Shown: one piece after another, positions 7,621-18,204 of the stretch
Numbering within the stretch: position 1 is the stretch's first letter
How the letters are laid out: the number at the start of each line of letters is the position of its first letter
Source: Prevotella sp.
Lineage (GTDB): Bacteria > Bacteroidota > Bacteroidia > Bacteroidales > Bacteroidaceae
NCBI GenBank assembly: GCA_017476785.1
Contig: JAFUZD010000077.1
Coordinates: 1 to 33,451, forward strand
Direction of reading: 5' to 3'
DNA length: 33,451 nt
Notes under the pieces: generated by a model
Seen by the model: only the letters and a program-made list of their open reading frames with translations
What the model was told of the DNA's origin: nothing
The model's database searches: none
Program-made: the position numbers and the translations under genes

Positions 7621-8633
7621 ACAATGTTCACCTCTGGTTTTATCTCTATTCCGAAACGTGCATACACATCCTGCTGAATCTGCCGGCAGAGTGCCACAAT
7701 CTCGCTGCCCGTAGCCCCACCGCGATTGACGAGCACCAGTGCTTGACGGTCGTGCACACCGGCACGCCCCAGCGAGCGTCCTTTCCAGCCGCACTGATCG
7801 ATGAGCCAGCCTGCAGGAATCTTCTCGCTGGCCTCATCCACGTAATAGTGAGGCATTGAGGGATACTGGCTTTGCAGCCCTTCAAACTGCTTGCGTGGCA
7901 CGACTGGATTCATAAAGAAGCTGCCCGCATTGCCCAGCAATTTCGGGTCGGGCAACTTGGCATTACGGATGTCGATGATGACCTCGCGCAACTGCTGGGC
8001 CGTCGGCATTGCAATGCCGCGCTGGTTCAGCTCTGCCCGTATGTTACCATAGTCGAGGCGCGGACGATAGTCGGCCTGAAAGCGATAGACGACATCAGTA
8101 ATCAGATAGCCATTCTTCCATTCGTGCTTGAAGCGGCTGTCACGGTAGCCATAATGAAGTCCGGCCGGTTCAAGACAGACCCTACGTCCGTCCGTAATGC
8201 GGACGGCTCGGACCTGTGCCACGAACTCTTTGACCTCTACACCATACGCTCCGATATTCTGCACCACACTGGCTCCCACGTCACCGGGGATGAGCGAAAG
8301 ATTCTCGGCACCATAATAGCCGCGGCTCACGCTCTCGGCCACCACGTCGTCCCACGTCTCACCACTGCCGGCACAGAGCAGTCCGCGACCATTCTCCGTT
8401 CCCACGCCACTGATACCCCTGCACGCCGAATGCACCACTATCCCTTCGTAGTCGCGCGTCAGCAATAGGTTGCTGCCACCGCCGATAATGAGATAAGGCT
8501 GATGCGCCTCGCGCAGGATGCGAGCCACCTCTACAGCCTCGTCTTCCGTCTCGTATTCCAAGAAACGGCGGCAACGGGCATCAATGCCAAAAGTATTGTG
8601 AGCCAGCAGGCTGTAGTCTTCTATATCCCTCAT
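7617..8633 (-). CDS. murB: UDP-N-acetylenolpyruvoylglucosamine reductase
   Basis: Reduces UDP-GlcNAc-enolpyruvate to UDP-MurNAc with NADPH and FAD, the second committed step of peptidoglycan synthesis. At 338 aa it has the type I MurB layout: FAD-binding GGGSNLLL (51-58) and IPGDVGASVVQNIGAYG (115-131), substrate-binding YRDSRFK, the catalytic serine in GNAGSFF (S238), and the late glutamate in IKPEV (E334). It starts 12 bases after the DUF4348 lipoprotein gene and overlaps the following hydrolase by four bases, so the three form an operon. Confidence 0.96.
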   Translation of the reverse strand: MRDIEDYSLLAHNTFGIDARCRRFLEYETEDEAVEVARILREAHQPYLIIGGGSNLLLTRDYEGIVVHSACRGISGVGTENGRGLLCAGSGETWDDVVAESVSRGYYGAENLSLIPGDVGASVVQNIGAYGVEVKEFVAQVRAVRITDGRRVCLEPAGLHYGYRDSRFKHEWKNGYLITDVVYRFQADYRPRLDYGNIRAELNQRGIAMPTAQQLREVIIDIRNAKLPDPKLLGNAGSFFMNPVVPRKQFEGLQSQYPSMPHYYVDEASEKIPAGWLIDQCGWKGRSLGRAGVHDRQALVLVNRGGATGSEIVALCRQIQQDVYARFGIEIKPEVNIV

Positions 8634-8645
8634 TAGCCGTTCTCC

Positions 8646-9488
8646 TTATTCTGTCAACTTCGCCAGCCGCCACCGCCCTGCACTCTGGCGGAATGTCATC
8701 TGTACCTCCAGTCCGTTGGCGATGCCACGCAACACGAAAATCTTCTGGTGCTCCGATGCCTTCGGCTCGCCATACACGATATTATAAATCATCGGCGATG
8801 GCAGTTCGGGTGCGAAAGCTGCCCACGTGTCGGGCGTGATGATGCCCTCCATCTGGGCAAAGTCGTCGTCGGGGTCGGGTCCCACAAACTGCACCGTGCT
8901 ATTCAGGCTGGCAGCCTGAAACACAGAGTCGCTGGCAAAACGCTGATAGAAGTTCAGAAACGACGCATTGTGATTGTCTTCGAGTGGTTGCTCTTCCACG
9001 GCCGTAAGCATCCACAGGCCCCTGATACGGTCGAACACATATTGCTTCACGCGCTTAGTGTCCAGCATTATTCGCTCCACCACCGCGTGATGCACGCTGG
9101 TATCCTTCACCAGCTCCATCTGCTGTTCGTTGTCGAAAAGCAGGGTATAGTAGCCCTGCTGCATAAAGAAATGCTCCATTTTCCACTCTTGCTTGCGCCA
9201 CTGGCTGTGCTGCCCATCACTGCTGACTGGCAAAGGAAACTGGATGCGCCGAAGCTGCAACTTGCGGTTGGCGGCAAAGTTGAAAATAAAGTCGTCAAAC
9301 AGCTCGTCAGCACCCCGCGGCATCATATCCTCGGCAGTAAGTTCTCCTTCCAGCGAATCGGCGGCGATGGTGTCGGCGGTTTCCGTCGAATCGACAGCCA
9401 CCTCGTCGGTTCCTGTCGTCGCCTTATTCCCCGTGCAGCCCATCAGCCCTATGGCCACTGCAAGCAATGCTATCAAAATCCGTTTCAT
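8646..9488 (-). CDS. DUF4348-like lipoprotein
   Basis: A 280-aa predicted lipoprotein with signal peptide MKRILIALLAVAIGLMGC (Cys18), then a Thr/Asp/Glu-rich acidic linker (about 20-60). The folded domain begins at FDDFIFNFAANRKLQLRRIQFPLP. That signature, the alternating aromatic strands and the closing RLAKLTE resemble the Bacteroidales DUF4348 family as I remember it. Function is unknown; the location should be the periplasm or a membrane face. It heads the operon with murB, but that link may only be chromosomal. A TAACTTTG box lies at 9534-9541, and a small hairpin (9498-9512) sits in the leader just before the start. Confidence 0.82.
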   Translation of the reverse strand: MKRILIALLAVAIGLMGCTGNKATTGTDEVAVDSTETADTIAADSLEGELTAEDMMPRGADELFDDFIFNFAANRKLQLRRIQFPLPVSSDGQHSQWRKQEWKMEHFFMQQGYYTLLFDNEQQMELVKDTSVHHAVVERIMLDTKRVKQYVFDRIRGLWMLTAVEEQPLEDNHNASFLNFYQRFASDSVFQAASLNSTVQFVGPDPDDDFAQMEGIITPDTWAAFAPELPSPMIYNIVYGEPKASEHQKIFVLRGIANGLEVQMTFRQSAGRWRLAKLTE

Positions 9489-9533
9489 CAGTCCTCACAG
9501 ATTTGCAATCTGTACGCTCAAATATTTTGGCTG

Positions 9534-9563
9534 CAAAGTTAACAATTTCTGCCGAATTACAAA
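9534..9563 (-). promoter_or_regulatory. Promoter of the DUF4348-murB operon
   Basis: On the minus strand TTTG (9563-9560) is followed after 18 bases by TAACTTTG (9541-9534), a good Bacteroidetes promoter. The predicted leader is about 40 bases and contains the inverted repeat CAGATT-TGC-AATCTG at 9498-9512. Confidence 0.65.
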
Positions 9564-9594
9564 GGCCTCTGCCCGAATAAATTTTTCATTCTTC

Positions 9595-9611
9595 CCAGAC
9601 GCCCCGTCTGG
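9595..9611. repeat. Short perfect hairpin between divergent promoters
   Basis: CCAGACG-CCC-CGTCTGG, a 7-bp stem with a 3-base loop. It lies between the divergent DUF4348 and pheS promoters with no T-tract on either side. It could be an operator or chance; nothing decides. Confidence 0.5.
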
Positions 9612-9686
9612 CGGATGCACTTTATTGCGAGGCAAGCTGGAAGAGCTGGGAAAATAGAGTGCCGGGAAAATAAAGAATGGAGAAAA

Positions 9687-9718
9687 TTTGGCTCTTTAAC
9701 CACTTATTCGTACCTTTG
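9687..9718 (+). promoter_or_regulatory. Promoter of pheS
   Basis: TTTG at 9687-9690 and TACCTTTG at 9711-9718, separated by exactly 20 bases: a near-ideal Bacteroidetes promoter. The predicted leader before the ATG at 9741 is under 20 bases. Confidence 0.85.
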
Positions 9719-9740
9719 CACCAAAATTAAAACACAGCTT

Positions 9741-10778
9741 ATGATACTCGACAAAATAGACGAACTGCTGAAGGAAGTGCAGAACCTCTCGGCCAAGAAT
9801 GCCGAAGAGGTGGAACAGCTACGACTGAAATACCTCAGCAAGAAAGGAGCCATCACGGCACTGATGCAAGACTTCCGCAACGTGGCAGCCGACGAGAAGA
9901 AGACCGTCGGAATGAAAATTAACGAACTGAAGCAACTGGCACAGCAACGCATCAACGAACTGAAAGAGCAGACAGAGACACAGGAGGCTGAGGGAGAGAC
10001 CATCGACCTGACGCGGTCGCCCTACCCCATCAAGCTCGGAACGCGCCATCCGCTGACCATCGTAACCAACGAGATTATCGACATCTTCTCGCGAATGGGA
10101 TTCGTATTGGCCGACGGCCCCGAGGTGGAAGACGACTTGCACGTGTTCACGAAGATGAACTTTGCTGCCGACCATCCCGCCCGCGATATGCAGGACACAT
10201 TCTTTGTGAGCCAGCATCCCAACGATGTCACCAAGAACATCCTGTTGCGCTCCCACACTTCGAGCGTACAAGCCCGCGTGATGGAGCAGACACAGCCCCC
10301 CATCCGCATCATCTGCCCGGGACGCGTCTATCGCAACGAGGCCATCACGGCGCGCGCCCACTGCTTCTTCCATCAGGTAGAAGGCCTTTATATCGACAAG
10401 AATGTGTCGTTCACTGACCTGAAGCAGGTGCTCCTGTCGTTTGCCCGTGAGATGTTCGGTGCCGACACTAAGATTCGCCTGCGCCCCTCGTACTTCCCCT
10501 TCACCGAGCCTTCGGCCGAGATGGACATCAGCTGTTTCATCTGTGGCGGTGACGGATGCGGTTTCTGCAAGCACTCCGGCTGGGTCGAGATTCTGGGATG
10601 CGGTATGGTAGACCCCAACGTGCTGGAGCAGTGCGGCATCGACTCGACGGTCTACAGCGGCTATGCCTTCGGTATGGGCGTAGAGCGCATCACCAACCTG
10701 AAATATCAGGTGAGCGACTTGCGTATGTTCTCAGAGAACGACGTGCGTTTCTTGAAAGAGTTTGAAGCAGCCAACTAA
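9741..10778 (+). CDS. pheS: Phenylalanyl-tRNA synthetase alpha subunit
   Basis: Catalytic subunit of the alpha2-beta2 enzyme that charges tRNA-Phe. The 345-aa frame begins MILDKIDELLKEVQ, the usual coiled-coil tRNA-binding arm (about 1-90). It continues with the class II core: HPLTIVTNEIIDIFSRMGF, motif 2 around VYRNEAITARAHCFFHQVEG, and motif 3 GMGVERITNLKYQ near the end. A small CFICGGDGCGFCK cysteine cluster lies in the C-terminal third, as in many bacterial PheS proteins. An in-frame upstream extension to 9615 is excluded because the promoter box 9711-9718 lies inside it. The beta-subunit gene is not adjacent. The Nudix gene follows after 24 bases. Confidence 0.97.
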   Translation: MILDKIDELLKEVQNLSAKNAEEVEQLRLKYLSKKGAITALMQDFRNVAADEKKTVGMKINELKQLAQQRINELKEQTETQEAEGETIDLTRSPYPIKLGTRHPLTIVTNEIIDIFSRMGFVLADGPEVEDDLHVFTKMNFAADHPARDMQDTFFVSQHPNDVTKNILLRSHTSSVQARVMEQTQPPIRIICPGRVYRNEAITARAHCFFHQVEGLYIDKNVSFTDLKQVLLSFAREMFGADTKIRLRPSYFPFTEPSAEMDISCFICGGDGCGFCKHSGWVEILGCGMVDPNVLEQCGIDSTVYSGYAFGMGVERITNLKYQVSDLRMFSENDVRFLKEFEAAN

Positions 10779-10802
10779 TCCCTTTTCCCATCCTACTTGC
10801 CT

Positions 10803-11198
10803 ATGAAACAGAAGAAGCGTCATAACGTGGTTGCTGCCGTCATTCGCCGTGGCGACCAGTATCTGTGTATGCGTCGCAAGCGCAGCCGCTATCTCTACAT
10901 CTCAGAGCGATGGGAGTTTCCCGGCGGAAAGGTAGAGAAGGGCGAGAACGACTATGAGGCGTTGATACGCGAGATACGCGAAGAGATGGACTGGGACATC
11001 TACGTAGGTCGGAAGGTGGCCGACGTGGATTACGACTATCCCGACTTCAACATACACATTGCGGCCTATCTCTGCAAAGGCAGCGACGAGGACGACTTCA
11101 AATTGCTCGACCATCTGGACTACCGATGGCTGACGCGCGACGAACTGGACCAGTTAGACTGGACAGATGCTGACCGCAAGCTGATTGAGCAATTATAA
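10803..11198 (+). CDS. MutT-like Nudix hydrolase
   Basis: A 131-aa Nudix protein resembling the (deoxy)nucleoside triphosphate pyrophosphohydrolases that clean oxidised nucleotides from the pool. The Nudix box runs from G42 to D63: G-KVEKG-E, then REIREE, so all metal-binding glutamates are present. The usual glycine after EEx is Asp63, a tolerated change. VVAAVI at the start and RWLTRDEL near the end fit the fold. The start is the ATG at 10803; a TTG at 10797 is possible but unnecessary. It is probably cotranscribed with pheS (24-base gap) and ends at a strong terminator. Confidence 0.92.
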   Translation: MKQKKRHNVVAAVIRRGDQYLCMRRKRSRYLYISERWEFPGGKVEKGENDYEALIREIREEMDWDIYVGRKVADVDYDYPDFNIHIAAYLCKGSDEDDFKLLDHLDYRWLTRDELDQLDWTDADRKLIEQL

Positions 11199-11215
11199 AC
11201 AGAGCAATAAAAGCA

Positions 11216-11253
11216 AAAAGGCGGAAGAGAACAGTCATTCTCTTCCGCCTTTT
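11216..11253. terminator. Bidirectional Rho-independent terminator, 16-bp stem
   Basis: Arms 11216-11231 and 11238-11253 are exact reverse complements (AAAAGGCGGAAGAGAA) around a 6-base loop. It has A-tracts and T-tracts on both sides and lies between the convergent Nudix and small membrane protein genes, so it can serve both. Confidence 0.93.
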
Positions 11254-11262
11254 CATTTCCAT

Positions 11263-11523
11263 TCAGCCCTTACGGCGCTTCCACCAGTCTCTCAGCCGTT
11301 TGACTCCTTCGGCACCAAGAATGGTCAGGCCGCCATACTGAAACGTCTTGGCCAGTCCAAACAGGACGAACAACAGCACCCCCTTAGCCTCTACACTGAT
11401 GGGGAGTGACATCTGAGCGAACGACAGCACATAGAACGGGATGCAACAGAGCAGCACGACAACACCCGTGCGAAACGACAAGCCGGCCAGCCACTGCTTG
11501 ATGCGATATAACAATTCTTTCAT
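11263..11523 (-). CDS. Small membrane protein downstream of ligA
   Basis: An 86-aa protein with two predicted transmembrane helices, at about 17-38 (TGVVVLLCCIPFYVLSFAQM) and 46-65 (GVLLFVLFGLAKTFQYGGL), and a basic tail RDWWKRRKG. I do not recognise the family. I use the ATG at 11523 (MKELLYRIKQW); a TTG two codons upstream also opens the frame. It starts 29 bases after the ligA stop on the same strand and ends at a terminator, so it is probably cotranscribed with ligA, which says little about its function. Confidence 0.82.
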   Translation of the reverse strand: MKELLYRIKQWLAGLSFRTGVVVLLCCIPFYVLSFAQMSLPISVEAKGVLLFVLFGLAKTFQYGGLTILGAEGVKRLRDWWKRRKG

Positions 11524-11552
11524 CGGCAACCTGCTTTACTACTTACTTTACC

Positions 11553-13595
<2,043 letters not shown>

Positions 13596-13662
13596 TCAAA
13601 CGGCAAAACCTGATATTGACAAAAAAGCAATATGACAATGCAAAGATATGACATCTTTTTCG

Positions 13663-13670
13663 TACCTTTG
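13663..13670 (+). promoter_or_regulatory. Promoter -7 box for the acyltransferase gene
   Basis: TACCTTTG, 36 bases before the ATG at 13707. No convincing -33 TTTG lies at the usual distance. Confidence 0.65.
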
Positions 13671-13706
13671 CCAACTGATAACTAATCATAACTCATTTTC
13701 ACCCGT

Positions 13707-14867
13707 ATGACAGCAAACTATCTGGCTTCAAAGCCCCGATACGAAATTCTCGATGGCCTGCGCGGCGTGGCCGCTATGCTGGTGGTTGCATTCCATCTGT
13801 TTGAGACCTATTCGCCCGGTGTCCCCTACCAAATTATCAACCACGGCTATCTGGCTGTCGACTTCTTCTTCGTGCTCTCTGGCTTCGTCATCGGCTATGC
13901 CTACGACGACCGCTGGAACCGGATGACGACGTGGCAATTCTGCAAACGCCGACTGATTCGCTTGCATCCTATGCTCATAATGGGAACTCTCATCGGCCTC
14001 GTCTTCTTCTACTTTGGCGGCGACCACCCCGACTTTGCCCGCCTTAACGAGACGCCCGTATGGCTGACCGTCGCCGTGGCGTTATTATGCCTGACGATGT
14101 TTCCCACACCCCCCAGTCTCGACATTCGTGGCTGGGGTGAGATGAATCCGCTCAACGGAGCCACGTGGTCGCTCTTTTGGGAATATCTGGCCAACATTGC
14201 CTATGCGCTCTTCATCCGTCGATTCTCCAAACTGTTACTGGCGGTGCTCGTGGCGTGCTCGGCTGTGCTGACCGTCATTCTCTGCCTAAATATCGACGTG
14301 TTCGGCTGGCTGGCAGCGCGCAATTATGCCCAGTACACCGTCATCGGTGGCTGGAGTCTGACACCCGACCAACTACAGATAGGCATCACCCGCCTGTTCT
14401 ATCCGTTCTTCTGCGGCCTGCTGCTCTCCCGGGTGGGCAAGCTCATCAACCTGCGTGGAGGCTTCTGGTGGTGCTCACTGGCTATCGTCGTTCTCTTCGC
14501 TATGCCGCGCGTCGGGGGCGACCAGCCCGAGAACTACTGGATGAACGGGCTCTACGAGGCCTTCTGCATCCTGCTGGTCTTCCCGCTGATAGTCTCCATC
14601 GGCGCAGGCAGCAGCACCCGGGGCCGCACCACAGCCATCAACAAGTTTCTGGGCGACATCAGCTATCCGCTCTACGTGACCCACTATCCACTCATCTACT
14701 GGCAGATGTCTTGGGCTACCACGCATAAGGATCTGCCGGCCGCTACCCACGTCTTCGTGGCCATCTGCATCTTCCTGCTCGCCGTCACGCTGGCCTACGC
14801 CTCACTGCAGCTCTACGACGAACCGGTGCGTGAGTGGCTGAAACAGAAGCTGTTCGGCAAGAAGTAG
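13707..14867 (+). CDS. Membrane acyltransferase, family 3 (OafA/YrhL-like)
   Basis: A 386-aa integral membrane protein of the acyltransferase-3 family, which moves acyl groups onto sugars of surface polysaccharides or lipids. The defining N-terminal motif is YEILDGLRGVAAMLVVAFHLF (about 12-32), with the conserved Arg19 and His30. The second motif VDFFFVLSGFVIGYAY (about 51-66) and the basic patch CKRRLIRLHPM follow, then alternating hydrophobic helices to the C-terminus (about ten in all). It has its own -7 box and is followed by a 20-bp inverted repeat. It has no glycan-synthesis neighbours, so the substrate cannot be inferred. Confidence 0.9.
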   Translation: MTANYLASKPRYEILDGLRGVAAMLVVAFHLFETYSPGVPYQIINHGYLAVDFFFVLSGFVIGYAYDDRWNRMTTWQFCKRRLIRLHPMLIMGTLIGLVFFYFGGDHPDFARLNETPVWLTVAVALLCLTMFPTPPSLDIRGWGEMNPLNGATWSLFWEYLANIAYALFIRRFSKLLLAVLVACSAVLTVILCLNIDVFGWLAARNYAQYTVIGGWSLTPDQLQIGITRLFYPFFCGLLLSRVGKLINLRGGFWWCSLAIVVLFAMPRVGGDQPENYWMNGLYEAFCILLVFPLIVSIGAGSSTRGRTTAINKFLGDISYPLYVTHYPLIYWQMSWATTHKDLPAATHVFVAICIFLLAVTLAYASLQLYDEPVREWLKQKLFGKK

Positions 14868-14870
14868 ACC

Positions 14871-14938
14871 GAATTTAAGCGATAATTGGCGGAATTTAAG
14901 CTAAAAGTACAGCATTTATAGCTTAAATTCCGCCAATT
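14871..14938. repeat. 20-bp inverted repeat with an extra GAATTTAAGC copy
   Basis: Arms 14884-14903 and 14919-14938 are perfect reverse complements around a 15-base loop. GAATTTAAGC occurs at 14871-14880 and 14892-14901 in direct orientation and inverted at 14921-14930. It lies 4 bases upstream of the mscS -7 box (14943-14950). It may end the acyltransferase transcript, bind a regulator, or both; the T-run after it is weak. Confidence 0.85.
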
Positions 14939-14942
14939 TATT

Positions 14943-14950
14943 TATCTTTG
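14943..14950 (+). promoter_or_regulatory. Promoter -7 box of the mscS-comEC operon
   Basis: TATCTTTG lies 45 bases upstream of the ATG at 14996. The position expected for its -33 element falls inside the right arm of the 20-bp inverted repeat, so the hairpin sequence may modulate this promoter. Confidence 0.65.
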
Positions 14951-14995
14951 TAACCGACAATTTGCATCGATATCCAAACACCTAAGGCTAAAACG

Positions 14996-16717
14996 ATGAG
15001 ACATTACACCTTATTTATATATATACTGCTGGCATTGCTGCCCGCCGGTGCGGTGGCACAAAATGCAACACTAAGCACGGCAGAGGCTGCACAGGACACG
15101 GCGATGAGCACCATCGACTCGCTCCAGCAGGAACTGCAAGAACTGAAGATGCGCGAGCTGGTGATGCGCAACGCACTGGAGGCCAGCGGCAAGTCAGCAC
15201 GCGAGGATTCCATCCGCCGCGCCCAACAGCAGCAACGCATCGACTCGCTCCGCCAAGTGACACCCGGTACGCCCGTCGTCATTGAGGGCGACACGCTGCT
15301 GCTGCTCTACACCGGACTGGGCGGGGAGTCGCTGCGGCTACGCGCCGACGACATTGCACGGCGCATCCTGCTGGCGGGCAAGACGCTGGCACTGACACCC
15401 GACTCGGTACATCTCTTTGAGAGCGAGTACACCAGCGACATTATGTGCGGCGAGACCGTGATGATGCGAGTAAGCGACTTGGACGGACTATGGAACGGAA
15501 TGTCGCGACAGGAACTGGCCGAGCAGTATCAGCAGGCCATTGCCCAGCGCATTGACCAGTTACAACGCCAGTACGGGCTGAAGACCAAACTGAAGGAAGT
15601 GGGCTGGGCCTTCATCCTCATCGTGGCACAGATTGTGCTCTTCGTACTTACAGCCCGCCTCATCCGGCGACTGCGCCAGAAAACGCTGAACCAGATGCAC
15701 CACGGGATGAGCCCACTGATTATCAAAGGATACACCCTGCTCAACATCCGTCAGCGGGCACGCATCCAGCTCATCGGCACACGCGTCTTGCAGATTCTGC
15801 TGGTGCTGGCCCAGCTGCTCATCTCGCTGCCGTTGCTCTTCTCCATCTTCCCTGAGACGGCCCACTTCACCCGCAAGATGATTTACTACGTGTGGGTTCC
15901 GCTGCGCGACATTATGCTGTCGACCGTCGGCTACATTCCCAACCTCATCAAGATTGTCCTCGTCATCTATCTCGTCCACTGGATTCTGCGTGTGGTGCGC
16001 CATATGGCCAATGAGATTGAGGCCGGGCGGCTGAAGTTCGACCGCTTCTACAGCGACTGGGCCAAGCCCACCTACCAGATATTCCGCATCTTTGCCATCG
16101 CCTTCACGCTCATCGTCATCTGGTCCCTGCTGCCGGGCAGCGACTCTGGTGTGTTCAAGGGAGTCAGTATCTTCGTAGCAGCCCTGTTCAGTCTCGGCTC
16201 CACCACCACCATCGGCAACCTCATCTCGGGCATCATCATCACCTATATGCGGCCGTACGTCATCGGCGATTTCGTGCGCATCGGCGAGAGCGAGGGCACC
16301 GTCATCGAGCAGAACGCTTTCATCACCCGTCTGCGCGACATCAAGAACAATATCGTCACCGTGCCCAACAACTCCATCTTGCAACTGCAGACGCTCAACT
16401 ACACAGCGGCCGTGCGTCGTGGTGGACTGATAGTGCACAGTGACTTCACGTTTACCTACAAAGTACCACGCGCCACCATTGAGAAATATCTGATTGAAGG
16501 GGCTATGCGCTGCCATCTGCTCAGCAAGCATCCCAAGCCCTTCGTGCTCGTCACCCAGCTGGAGGACTTCTACACGCGCTACGAGATTAATGCCTACACC
16601 CGCAACAGCCACCAGCTGCCCGACGTCTACTCCGAACTGCACAAGCATATCCTCGACGTATTCCGCGAGCACGACTTGGAGCCCACGTCAAGCCACTTTG
16701 TCACCGTCAAGCAATGA
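14996..16717 (+). CDS. MscS-family mechanosensitive channel
   Basis: A 573-aa channel protein that would release solutes on membrane tension. It has an N-terminal signal peptide (about 1-21, ending AVAQ) and a periplasmic domain with a coiled-coil stretch (about 35-85). About five transmembrane helices follow from residue 203 onward. The MscS core comprises the pore helix with SLGSTTTIGNLISGIIIT, then the beta domain with YVIGDFVRIGESEGTVIEQ, RLRDIKNNIVTVPNN and a C-terminal alpha-beta domain. The large periplasmic region makes it a long member of the family. The stop overlaps the next start as ATGA, so it is translationally coupled to the ComEC-like gene. Confidence 0.93.
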   Translation: MRHYTLFIYILLALLPAGAVAQNATLSTAEAAQDTAMSTIDSLQQELQELKMRELVMRNALEASGKSAREDSIRRAQQQQRIDSLRQVTPGTPVVIEGDTLLLLYTGLGGESLRLRADDIARRILLAGKTLALTPDSVHLFESEYTSDIMCGETVMMRVSDLDGLWNGMSRQELAEQYQQAIAQRIDQLQRQYGLKTKLKEVGWAFILIVAQIVLFVLTARLIRRLRQKTLNQMHHGMSPLIIKGYTLLNIRQRARIQLIGTRVLQILLVLAQLLISLPLLFSIFPETAHFTRKMIYYVWVPLRDIMLSTVGYIPNLIKIVLVIYLVHWILRVVRHMANEIEAGRLKFDRFYSDWAKPTYQIFRIFAIAFTLIVIWSLLPGSDSGVFKGVSIFVAALFSLGSTTTIGNLISGIIITYMRPYVIGDFVRIGESEGTVIEQNAFITRLRDIKNNIVTVPNNSILQLQTLNYTAAVRRGGLIVHSDFTFTYKVPRATIEKYLIEGAMRCHLLSKHPKPFVLVTQLEDFYTRYEINAYTRNSHQLPDVYSELHKHILDVFREHDLEPTSSHFVTVKQ

Positions 16718-18171
16718 GCCGCAGGCCTTTCGTCGAAGCCCCACTACTGAAACTCTGCCTCTTTCTGACAGGCGGCATACTGATAGGATATTATGCGCCC
16801 GCCAGCGAAGGAATATGTCTTTCGCTGGCGGGCGTTCTGCTGATTGCTGCCATAGGACTGCGCCGATTTCCCACGGCGCAAAGCCTGCTGCTGGGACTGT
16901 GTCTGGCAGCAGTCGGAGCCACGCTGACCATCCATCAGCGACAGGCACTGCACGTGCAGTGGCAGCAGGGCTACGCCATCCGCAGGGCGGTCGTCGCCTC
17001 GGAACCGGCACCACGCAAGAAGACGCTGGTGATGGACCTACTGACCGAGAACGGTGCACACAAGATTCGCTGCCACATCATTACCGATGAGCGCAGCCGC
17101 AAGCTGCACGTAGGCGACGGCATAGAGTTCTGCTCGGAAATGGCCACCCCCACCCTGCACCGACTCTACTACGAGAGCCACGGCTATGCAGGCAGCACCA
17201 TCGTATGGGCCCGCCAATGGCGCACGTGTCAGGTAAGCCTGCAACAGCTGTCGCACGTTGAGCGCAGCCGGCTACGCTCCCTGCAGTTACGCCGACGGCT
17301 GCTCAACCGCTATCGCGACAGCGGACTGGACGAAGCGCCCTTCTCTGTTGTCGCAGCAATGACGCTGGGCGACAAGAGTGCCCTCCCTGCCGAGCAGCAA
17401 GACATCTTTGCCGCCACGGGCACCAGCCACGTACTGGCAATGAGCGGCCTGCATCTCGGCATCATCTATTCACTGCTGTCGCTGCTCGTCATCGGCCGCC
17501 GCCTCCGCAGCATAATGCTCGGCACGACGGTCGTTGCCATTTGGGGGTTCGCATTTCTCGTCGGCCTGTCGCCCAGCATCGTACGTGCTGCCCTGATGCT
17601 GTCGGTCTATGCCATACTCAGCATAGGCCACCGAGACAGGATGAGTGTCAACACGCTGGCTTTTGCCGCCATCGCACTCCTCATTGCCAACCCGCTCACC
17701 CTTTTCGACGTGGGCTTCCAGCTGTCATTTGTAGCCGTGCTCTCCATCCTGCTTTTCTTCCCCATCATCAACGAATGGGTATCGCCCGTCTGCCAGCAGC
17801 GCCACCCGCTGCTGCGGTGGGTGTGGCAGCTGACGGCCGTCTCGCTGGCAGCACAGCTCGGCGTGGCACCGCTCCTCGCATTCTACTTCCATCGACTGGC
17901 CACCTACTTCCTGTTGGCCAACTTCGTCGTCATCCCTGCCGCCACCCTCATTCTCTACGGTGCCCTACTGATGATGCTGATTCCGCAACTGGCCACCCCA
18001 CTGATGTGGGTAGTACGACAGATGACGGCTGCACTCGAAGCCATCAGCCACCTGCCTGCAGCCACCATCGGACCGCTATATCCCAGCCTCACACAGACGC
18101 TACTGACCTACGTTGCCATCGGATGCACTTATATTCTTTTAACACACATCCGAAGGATTTCACGGAAATAA
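16714..18171 (+). CDS. comEC: ComEC/Rec2-family membrane protein
   Basis: A 485-aa polytopic membrane protein of the DNA-uptake channel family. N-terminal hydrophobic helices (about 10-75) lead into a DUF4131-like soluble domain (about 80-190). The competence domain follows, with ATGTSHVLAMSGLHLGI (about 231-247), GLSPSIVRAALMLS, and several helices through LLANFVVIPAATLI. It lacks the C-terminal metallo-beta-lactamase domain seen in many ComEC proteins and is short, so it may translocate DNA without its own nuclease or need a partner. It overlaps mscS by four bases. The symbol reflects family, not shown competence. Confidence 0.9.
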   Translation: MSRRPFVEAPLLKLCLFLTGGILIGYYAPASEGICLSLAGVLLIAAIGLRRFPTAQSLLLGLCLAAVGATLTIHQRQALHVQWQQGYAIRRAVVASEPAPRKKTLVMDLLTENGAHKIRCHIITDERSRKLHVGDGIEFCSEMATPTLHRLYYESHGYAGSTIVWARQWRTCQVSLQQLSHVERSRLRSLQLRRRLLNRYRDSGLDEAPFSVVAAMTLGDKSALPAEQQDIFAATGTSHVLAMSGLHLGIIYSLLSLLVIGRRLRSIMLGTTVVAIWGFAFLVGLSPSIVRAALMLSVYAILSIGHRDRMSVNTLAFAAIALLIANPLTLFDVGFQLSFVAVLSILLFFPIINEWVSPVCQQRHPLLRWVWQLTAVSLAAQLGVAPLLAFYFHRLATYFLLANFVVIPAATLILYGALLMMLIPQLATPLMWVVRQMTAALEAISHLPAATIGPLYPSLTQTLLTYVAIGCTYILLTHIRRISRK

Positions 18172-18204
18172 TGCGTAACTTCGCCACCTAAAACACCCAA
18201 AGAT

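Noticed and set aside
7621-7794. N-terminal extension of the metallo-beta-lactamase-fold protein into murB
   Set aside because: The extension is an out-of-frame reading of the murB 3' end; the ATGA overlap start at 7620 fits the family.
9615-9740. N-terminal extension of PheS by 42 codons
   Set aside because: The extension contains the pheS promoter box 9711-9718, and family proteins begin at MILDKIDELL.
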